Assembly (NCBI GenBank): GCA_037389465.1
Contig: JAZARR010000186.1
Coordinates: forward strand, 1 to 64,000
DNA length: 64,000 bases
Source of the DNA: Baylisascaris procyonis
Lineage: Eukaryota; Nematoda; Chromadorea; Rhabditida; Ascarididae
Reading direction: 5' to 3'
Both the position numbers and the translations under genes were made by a program. The notes beneath the pieces are model-generated. The model did not search any database, was not told where the DNA came from, and saw nothing but the letters and a program-made list of their open reading frames with translations. Positions 7,349 to 15,420 of the stretch are shown piece by piece (position 1 is the first letter of the stretch; each line of letters starts with the position of its first letter).

Positions 7349-7405
7349 GGGATAGGCTTAAGCTTGGGGTTAAGCATAAGCTTAGGCTTAGGCTTAGAAT
7401 TAGGC
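7349..7405 (+). repeat. Variant module B (GGGATAGGC...AAGCTTGGGG...TTAGAATTAGG)
   Basis: The module runs GGGATAGGCTTAAGCTT, then GGGGTT, AGCATAAGC, and two hexamers later TTAGAATTAGG. Related copies lie at 6807 (more diverged), 7349, 7457, 11279 and 11963. Shortened forms are at 7943, 8841, 11171 and 13768. The copies at 11279 and 11963 carry TTGAGCATAAGC, while 7349 has TTAAGCATAAGC. Confidence 0.8.
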
Positions 7406-9756
7406 TTAGGCTTAGGCTTAGGCTTAGGCTTAGGCTTAGGCTTAGGCTTAGGCTTAGGGATAGGCTTAAGCTTAGGGTTGAGCATAAGCTTAGGCTTAGG
7501 CTTAGAATTAGGCTTAGGCTTAGGCTTAGGCTTAGGCTTAGGCTTAGGCTTAGGCTTAGGCTTAGGCTTAGGCTTAGGCTTAGGCCAAGGCTTAAGGTTA
7601 GGCTTAGGCTTAGGCTTAGGCTTAGGCTTAGGCTTAGGCTTAGGCTTAGGCTTAGGCTTAGGCTTAGGCTTAGGCTTAGGCTTAGGCTTAGGCTTAGGCT
7701 TAGGCTTAGGCTTAGGCTTAGGTTTATTCTTAGGCTTAGGCTTAGGCTTAGGCTTAGGCTTAGGCTTAGGCTTAGGCTTAGGCTTAGGCTTAGGCTTAGG
7801 CTTAGGCTTAGGCTTAGGCTTAGGCTTAGGCTTAGGATTAGGCTTAGGCTTAGGCTTAGGCTTAGGCTTAGGCTTAGGCTTAGGCTTAGGCTTAGGCTTA
7901 GGCTTAGGCTTAGGGTTAGGCTTAGGCTTAGGCTTAGGCTTAGGGATAGGCTTAAGCTTAGGCTTAGGCTTAAGCTTAGGCTTAGGCTTAGGCTTAGGCT
8001 TAGGCTTAGGCTTAGGCTTAGGCTTAGGCTTAGGCTTAGGCTTAGGCTTAGGCTTAGGCTTAAGCTTGGGGTTGAGCTTAGGCTTAGGCTTAGGCTTAGG
8101 CTTAGGCTTAGGCTTAGGCTTAGGCTTAGGCTTAGGCTTAGGCTTAGGCTTAGGCTTAGGCTTAGGCTTAGCTTAGGCTTAGGCTTAGGCTAAGGCTTAG
8201 GCTTAGGCTTAGGCTTAGCTTAGGCTTAGGGATAGGCTTAGGCTTAGGCTAAGGCTTAGGCTTAGGCTTAGGCTTAGGCTTAGGCTTAGGCTTAGGCTTA
8301 GGCTTAGGCTTAGGCTTAGGCTTAGGCTTAGGCTTAGGCTTAGGCTTAGGCTTAGGCTTAGGCTTAGGCTTAGCTTATTCTTAGGCTTAGGCTTAGGCTT
8401 AGGCTTAGGCTTAGGCTTAGGCTTGGGCTTAGGTTTAGGCTTAGGCTTAGGCTTAGGCTTATTGCTTAGGCTTAGGCTTAGGTTTATTCTTAGGCTTAGG
8501 CTTAGGCTTAGGCTAAGGCTTAGGCTTAGGCTTAGGCTTAGGCTTAGGCTTAGGCTTAGGCTTAGGCTTAGGCTTAGGCTTAGGCTTAGGCTTAGGCTTA
8601 GGCTTAGGCTTAGGCTTAGGCTTAGGCTTAGGCTTAGGCTTAGGCTTAGGCTTAGGCTTAGGCTTAGGCTTAGGCTTAGGCTTAGGCTTAGGCTTAGGCT
8701 TAGGCTTAGGCTTAGGCTTAGGCTTAGGCTTAGGCTTAGGCTTAGGCTTAGGCTTAGGCTTAGGCTTAGGCTTAGGCTTAGGCTTAGGCTTAGGCTTAGG
8801 CTTAGGCTTAGGCTTAGGCTTAGGCTTAGGCTTAGGCTTAGGGATAGGCTTAAGCTTAGGTTGAGCTTAGGCTTAGGCTTAGGCTTAGGCTTAGGCTTAG
8901 GGCTTAGGCTTAGGCTTAGGATTAGGCTTAGGCTTAGGCTTAGGCTTAGGCTTAGGCTTAGGCTTAGGCTTAGGCTTAGGTTAGGCTTAGGCTTAGGCTT
9001 AGGTTTGAGACTTAGGGCTTAGGCTTAGGTTTAGGCTTAGGCTTAGGCTTAGGCTTAGGCTTAGGCTTAGGCTTAGGTTTAGACTTAGGCTTAGGCTTAG
9101 GCTTAGGCTTAGGCTTAGGCTTAGGCTTAGGCATGGGCTTAGGCTTAGGCTTAGGCTTAGGCTTAGGCTTAGGCTTAGGCTTAGGTTTATTCTTAGGCTT
9201 AGGGCTTAGGCTTAGGCTAAGGCTTAGGCTTAGGCTTAGGCTTAGGCTTAGGCTTAGGCTTAGGCTTAGGCTTAGGCTTAGGCTTAGGCTTAGGCTTTAG
9301 CTTAGGCTTAGGCTTAGGCTTAGGCTTAGGCTTAGGCTTAGGCTTAGGCTTAGGCTTAGGCTTAGGCTTAGGCTTAGGTTTGAGACTTAGGCTTAGGCTT
9401 AGGTTTAGGCTTAGGCTTAGGCTTAGGCTTAGGCTTAGGCTTAGGCTTAGGCTTAGGCTTAGGCTTAGGCTTAGGCTTAGGCTTAGGTTTATTCTTAGGC
9501 TTAGGGCTTAGGCTTCGGCTAAGGCTTAGGCTTAGGCTTAGGCTTAGGCTTAGGCTTAGGCTTAGGCTTAGGCTTAGGCTTAGGCTTAGGCTTAGGCTTA
9601 GGCTTAGGCTTAGGGCTTAGGTTTATTCTTAGGCTTAGGGCTTAGGCTTCGGCTAAGGCTTAGGCTTAGGCTTAGGCTTAGTTAGGCTTAGGGGATAGGG
9701 TTAGGCTTAGGCTAAGGCTTAGGCTTAGGCTTAGGCTTAGGCTTAGGCTTAGGCTT

Positions 9757-9810
9757 ACGCTCAGGGCAAGGCTTAGGTTTGAGACTTAGGGCTTAGGCTT
9801 AGGTTTAGGC
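9757..9810 (+). repeat. Variant module C (ACGCTCAGG...TTTGAGACTTAGGGC), first copy
   Basis: The module has ACGCTCAGG, a variable base, CAAGGC, then TTTGAGAC exactly 21 bases after the start, then TTAGGGC and a TTTAGGC. Full copies start at 9757, 10169 and 12831. They differ at one position after CAGG (G, C and T respectively). Partial copies with TTTGAGAC only are at 9003, 9379 and 13931. Confidence 0.85.
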
Positions 9811-10213
9811 TTAGGCTTAGGCTTAGGCTTAGGTTTATTCTTAGGCTTAGGGCTTAGGCTTCGGCTAAGGCTTAGGCTTAGGCTTAGGTTTATTCTTAGG
9901 CTTAGGGCTTAGGCTTAGGCTTAGGCTTAGGCTTAGGCTTAGGCTTAGGCTTAGGCTTAGGGTTAGGCTTAGGGTTAGGCTTAGGCTTAGGCTTAGGCTT
10001 AGGCTTAGGCTTATTCTTAGGCTTAGGCTTAGGCTTAGGCTTAGGCTTAGGCTTAGGCTTAGGCTTAGGCTTAGGCTTAGGCTTAGGGTTAGGGTTAGGC
10101 TTAGGCTTAGGCTTAGGCTTAGGCTTAGGCTTAGGCTTAGGCTTAGGCTTAGGCTTAGGCTTAGGCTTACGCTCAGGCCAAGGCTTAGGTTTGAGACTTA
10201 GGGCTTAGGCTTA

Positions 10214-10380
10214 GGTTTAGGCTTAGGCTTAGGCTTAGGCTTAGGCTTAGGCTTACGCTTAGCTTTATTCTTAGGCTCAGGCTTAGGCTTAGGCTTAGGC
10301 TTATGCTTAGGCTTAGGCTTAGGCTTAGGCTTAGGCTTAGGCTTAGGCTTATTGCTTAGGCTTAGGCTTAGGCTTATTCT
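10214..10380 (+). repeat. Duplicated telomeric block, proximal copy
   Basis: Five landmark variants occur in the same order and spacing as in 14423-14589: GGTTTAGG, TTACGC, GCTTTATTCTTAGGCTCAGG, TTATGC, and ATTGC followed by TTATTC. Each is displaced by exactly 4209 bases. The distal copy carries two extra variants (CATGGGC and a TTTAGGC near 14521-14536). The ATTGC part is also shared with 8420-8489. Confidence 0.85.
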
Positions 10381-13300
10381 TAGGCTTAGGCTTAGGCTTT
10401 CAAGGCTTAGGCTTAGGCTTACGCTTAGGCTTAGGGTTAGGCTTAGGGTTAGGCTTAGGCTTAGGATTAGGCTTAGGCTTAGGCTTAGGCTTAGGCTTTA
10501 GCTTAGGCTTAGGCTTAGGCTTAGGCTTAGGCTTAGGCTTAGGCTTAGGCTTAGGCTTAGGCTTAGGCCTACGCTTAGCTTTATTCTTAGGCTCAGGCTT
10601 AGGCTTAGGCTTAGGCTTAGGCTTAGGCATAGGCTTAGGCTTAGGCTTAGGCTTAGGCTTAGGCTTAGGCTTAGGATTAGGCTTAGGCTTAGGCTTAGGC
10701 TTAGGCTTAGGCTTAGGCTTAGGCTTAGGCTTAGGCTTAGGCTTAGGCTTAGGCTTAGGCTTAGGCTTAGGCTTAGGCTTAGGCTTAGGCTTAGGCTTAG
10801 GCTTAGGCTTAGGCTTAGGCTTAGGCTTAGGCTTAGGCTTAGGCTTAGGCTTAGGGTTAGGCTTAGGGTTAGGCTTAGGCTTAGGCTTAGGCTTAGGCTT
10901 AGGCTTAGGCTTAGGCTTAGGCTTAGGCTTAGGCTTAGGGTTAGGCTTAGGCTTAGGCTTAGGCTTAGGCTTAGGCTTAGGCTTAGGCTTAGGCTTAGGC
11001 TTAGGCTTAGGCTTAGGCTTAGGCTTAGGCTTAGGCTTAGGCTTAGGCTTAGGCTTAGGCTTAGGCTTAGGCTTAGGCTTAGGCTTAGGCTTAGGCTTAG
11101 GCTTAGGCTTAGGCTTAGGCTTAGGCTTAGGCTTAGGCTTAGGCTTAGGTTAGGCTTAGGCTTAGGCTTAGGGATAGGCTTAGGCTTGGGCTTAGGCTTA
11201 GGCTTAGGCTTAGGCTTAGGCTTAGGCTTACGCTTAGGCCTAGGCTTAGGCTTACGCTTAGGCTTAGGCTTAGGTTTAGGGATAGGCTTAAGCTTGGGGT
11301 TGAGCATAAGCTTAGGCTTAGGCTTAGAATTAGGCTTAGGCTTAGGCTTAGGCTTAGGCTTAGGCTTAGGCTTAGGCTTAGGCTTAGGCTTAGGCTTAGG
11401 CTTAGGCTTAGGCTTAGGCTTAAGGTTAGGCTTAGGCTTAGGCTTAGGCTTAGGCTTAGGCTTAGGCTTAGGTTTATTCTTAGGCTTAGGGCTTAGGCTT
11501 CGGCTAAGGCTTAGGCTTAGGCTTAGGCTTAGGCTTAGGCTTAGGCTTGGGCTTAGGCTTAGGCTTAGGCTTAGGCTTAGGCTTAGGCTTAGGCTTAGGC
11601 TTAGGCTTAGGCTTAGGTTTAGGCTTAGGCTTAGGCTTAGGCTTAGGCTAAGGCTTAGGCTTAGGCTTAGGCTTAGGCTTAGGCTTAGTTAGGCTTAGGG
11701 CTTAGGCTTAGGCTTAGGCTTAGGCTTAGGCTTACGTTCAGGCCAAGGCTTAGGTTTAGGCTTAGGCTTAGGCTTAGGTTTAGGCTTAGGCTTAGGCTTA
11801 GGCTTAGGCATAGGCTTAGGCTTAGGCTTAGGCTTAGGGCTTAGGCTTAGGCGTAGGTTAGGCTTAGGCTTAGGCTTAGGCTTAGGCTTAGGCTTAGGCT
11901 TAGGCTTAGGCTTAGGCTTAGGCTTAGGCTTAGGCTTAGGCTTAGGCTTAGGCTTAGGCTTAGGGATAGGCTTAAGCTTGGGGTTGAGCATAAGCTTAGG
12001 CTTAGGCTTAGAATTAGGCTTAGGCTTAGGCTTAGGCTTAGGCTTAGGCTTAGGCTTAGGCTTAGGCTTAGGCTTAGGCTTAGGCTTAGGCTTAGGCTTA
12101 GGCTTAGGCTTAGGCTTAGGTTAGGCTTAGGCTTAGGCTTAGGCTTAGGCTTAGGCTTAGGCTTAGGTTTAGGCTTAGGCTTAGGCTTAGGCTTAGGCTT
12201 AGGCTTAGGCTTAGGCTTAGGCTTAGGCTTAGGCTTAGGCTTAGGCTTAGGTTTATTCTTAGGCTTAGGCTTAGGCTTAGGCTTAGGCTTAGGCTTAGGC
12301 TTAGTTAGGCTTAGGGGTTAGGGTTAGGCTTAGGCTTAGGCTTAGGCTTAGGCTTAGGCTTAGGCTTAGTTAGGCTTAGGGTTAGGGTTAGGCTTAGGCT
12401 TAGGCTTAGGCTTAGGCTTAGGCTTAGGCTTAGGCTTAGGCTTAGGCTTAGGTTAGGCTTAGGCTTAGGCTTAGGCTTAGGCTTAGGCTTAGGCTTAGGC
12501 TTAGGCTTAGGGTTAGGCTTAGGCTTAGGCTTAGGCTTAGGCTTAGGCTTAGGCTTAGGCTTAGGCTTAGGCTTAGGCTTAGGCTTAGGCTTAGGCTTAG
12601 GCTTAGGCTTAGGCTTAGGCTTAGGCTTAGGCTTAGGCTTAGGTTTAGGCTTAGGCTTAGGCTTAGGCTTAGGCTTAGGCTTAGGCTTAGGCTTAGGCTT
12701 AGGCTTAGGCTTAGGCTTAGGCTTAGGCTTAGGCTTAGGCTAGGCTTAGGCTTAGGCTTAGGCTTAGTTAGGCTTAGGGCTTAGGCTTAGGCTTAGGCTT
12801 AGGCTTAGGCTTAGGCTTAGGCTTAGGCTTACGCTCAGGTCAAGGCTTAGGTTTGAGACTTAGGGCTTAGGCTTAGGTTTAGGCTTAGGCTTAGGCTTAG
12901 GCTTAGGCTTAGGCTTAGGCTTAGGCTTAGGCTTAGGCTAAGGCTTAGGCTTAGGCTTAGGTTTAGGCTTAGGCTTAGGCTTAGGCTTAGGCTTAGGCTT
13001 AGGCTTAGGCTTAGGCTTAGGCTTGGGCTTAGGCTTAGGCTTAGGCTTAGGCTTAGGCTTAGGCTTAGGCTTAGGCTTAGGCTTAGGCTTAGGCTTAGGC
13101 TTAGGCTTAGGCTTAGGCTTAGGCTTAGGCTTAGGCTTAGGCTTAGGCTTAGGCTTAGGCTTAGGCTTAGGCTTAGGCTTAGGCTTAGGCTTAGGCTTAG
13201 GATAGGCTTAGGCTTAGGCTTAGGCTTAGGCTTAGGCTTAGGCTTAGGCTTAGGCTTAGGCTTAGGCTTAGGCTTAGGCTTAGGCTTAGGCTTAGGCTTA

Positions 13301-14422
13301 GGCTTAGGCTTAGGCTTAGGCTTAGGCTTAGGCTTAGGCTTAGGCTTAGGCTTAGGCTTAGGTTTAGGCTTAGGCTTAGGCTTAGGCTTAGGCTTAGGCT
13401 TAGGTTTAGGCTTAGGCTTAGGCTTAGGCTTAGGCTTAGGCTTAGGCTTAGCTTTAGGCTTAGGCTTAGGCTTAGGCTTAGGCTTAGGCTTAGGCTTAGG
13501 CATAGGCTTAGGCTTAGGCTTAGGCTTAGGCTTAGGCTTAGGCTTAGGCTTAGGCTTAGGCTTAGGCTTAGGCTTAGGCTTAGGCTTAGGCTTAGGCTTA
13601 GGCTTAGGCTTAGGCTTAGGCTTAGGCTTAGGCTTAGGCTTAGGCTTAGGCTTAGGCTTAGGCTTAGGCTTAGGCTTAGGCTTAGGCTAGGCTTAGGCTT
13701 AGGCTTAGGCTTAGGCTTAGGCTTAGGCTTAGGCTTAGGCTTAGGCTTAGGCTTAGGCTTAGGCTTAGGGATAGGCTTAAGCTTGGGGTTAAGCTTAGGC
13801 TTAGGCTTAGGCTTAGGCTTAGGCTTAGGCTTAGGCTTAGGCTTAGGATTAGGCTTAGGCTTAGGCTTAGGCTTAGGCTTAGGCTTAGGCTTAGGCTTAG
13901 GCTTAGGTTAGGCTTAGGCTTAGGCTTAGGTTTGAGACTTAGGGCTTAGGCTTAGGTTTAGGCTTAGGCTTAGGCTTAGGCTTAGGCTTAGGCTTAGGCT
14001 TAGGTTTATTCTTAGGCTTAGGCTTAGGCTTAGGCTTAGGCTTAGGCTTAGGCTTAGGCTTAGGCTTAGGCTTAGGCTTAGGCTTAGGCTTAGGGCTTAG
14101 GCTTCTACTAAGGCTTAGGCTTAGGCTTAGGCTTAGGCTTAGGGTTAGGCTTAGGCTTAGGCTTAGGCTTAGGCTTAGGCTTAGGCTTAGGTTAGGCTTA
14201 GGCTTAGGCTTAGGCTTAGGCTTAGGCTTGGGGTTAGGCATAGGCTTAGGCTTAGGCTTAGGCTTAGGCTTAGGCTTAGGCTTAGGCTTAGGCTTAAGCT
14301 TAGGCTTAGGCTTAGGCTTAGGCTTAGGCTTAGGCTTAGGCTTAGGCTTAGGCTTAGGCTTAGGCTTAGGCTTAGGCTTAGGCTTAGGCTTAGGCTTAGG
14401 CTTAGGCTTAGGCTTAGGCTTA

Positions 14423-14589
14423 GGTTTAGGCTTAGGCTTAGGCTTAGGCTTAGGCTTAGGCTTACGCTTAGCTTTATTCTTAGGCTCAGGCTTAGGCTTA
14501 GGCTTAGGCTTATGCTTAGGCATGGGCTTAGGTTTAGGCTTAGGCTTAGGCTTAGGCTTATTGCTTAGGCTTAGGCTTAGGCTTATTCT
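14423..14589 (+). repeat. Duplicated telomeric block, distal copy
   Basis: This is the partner of the block at 10214-10380, at an exact offset of 4209 bases for all landmarks checked (14423, 14464, 14471, 14511, 14560, 14584). The CATGGGC and TTTAGGC variants inside it resemble the stretch at 8423-8440. The block may therefore be a composite, or the proximal copy may have lost these variants. Confidence 0.85.
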
Positions 14590-15420
14590 TAGGCTTAGGC
14601 TTAGGCTTAGGCTTAGGCTTAGGCTTAGGCTTAGGCTTAGGCTTAGGCTTAGGCTTAGGCTTAGGCTTAGGCTTAGGCTTAGGCTTAGGCTTAGGCTTAG
14701 GCTTAGGCTTAGGCTTAGGCTTAGGCTTAGGCTTAGGCTTAGGCTTAGGCTTAGGCTTAGGCTTAGGCTTAGGCTTAGGCTTAGGCTTAGGCTTAGGTTA
14801 GGCTTAGGCTTAGGCTTAGGCTTAGGCTTAGGCTTAGGCTTAGGCTTAGGCTTAGGCTTAGGCTTAGGCTTAGGCTTAGGCTTAGGCTTAGGCTTAGGCT
14901 TAGGCTTAGGCTTAGGCTTAGGCTTAGGCTTAGGCTTAGGCTTAGGCTTAGGCTTAGGCTTAGACTTAGGCTTAGGCTTAGGCTTAGGTTAGGCTTAGGC
15001 TTAGGCTTAGGCTTAGGCTTAGGCTTAGGCTTAGGCTTAGGCTTAGGCTTAGGCTTAGGCTTAGGCTTAGGCTTCTACTTAGGCTTAGGCTTAGGCTTAG
15101 GCTTAGGCTTAGGCTTAGGCTTAGGCTTAGGCTTAGGCTTAGGCTTAGGCTTAGGCTTAGGCTTAGGCTTAGGCTTAGGCTTAGGCTTAGGCTTAGGCTT
15201 AGGCTTAGGCTTAGGCTTAGGCTTAGGCTTAGGCTTAGGCTTAGGCTTAGGCTTAGGCTTAGGCTTAGGCTTAGGCTTAGGCTTAGGCTTAGGCTTAGGC
15301 TTAGGCTTAGGCTTAGGCATAAGCTTAGGCTTAGGCTTAGGCTTAGGCTTAGGCTTAGGCTTAGGCTTAGGCTTAGGCTTAGGCTTAGGCTTAGGCTTAG
15401 GCTTAGGCTTAGGCTCAGGC

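Larger units (their letters stand above)
6591..15420 (+). repeat. Proximal telomere: TTAGGC with variant-repeat mosaic
   Basis: Most units are canonical TTAGGC on the plus strand, interrupted by variant hexamers and small indels that shift the phase. Pure runs lengthen unevenly; one run of about 53 units covers 8520-8840. Recurrent modules are annotated separately. TTAGGG, TTAGGA, TAAGGC, TTTATTC, TTACGC and GATAGG variants are common. The last interruptions are GGTTAGG near 14797 and 14988, TTAGAC near 14962, TTCTAC at 15073-15078, ATAAGC at 15319-15324 and TCAGGC at 15415-15420. Long open frames here encode only Leu-Gly, Arg-Leu, Pro-Lys or Leu-Ser polymers and are not genes. Confidence 0.95.

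Noticed and set aside
7364..8176. 270-codon plus-strand open frame of Leu-Gly repeats
   Set aside because: It is the direct reading of TTAGGC repeats in one phase. The start comes from a variant ATAAGC/GGATAGG context and the end from a phase-shifting indel. No gene features are present.
10498..11307. 269-codon minus-strand open frame of Pro-Lys then Leu-Ser repeats
   Set aside because: It is the complement of the telomere array in two phases joined at an indel, a composition artefact.
6159..15420. Interstitial telomere from a chromosome fusion
   Set aside because: The array keeps one orientation, shows no head-to-head junction and leads without other sequence into the pure terminal array, so a proximal telomere is simpler.
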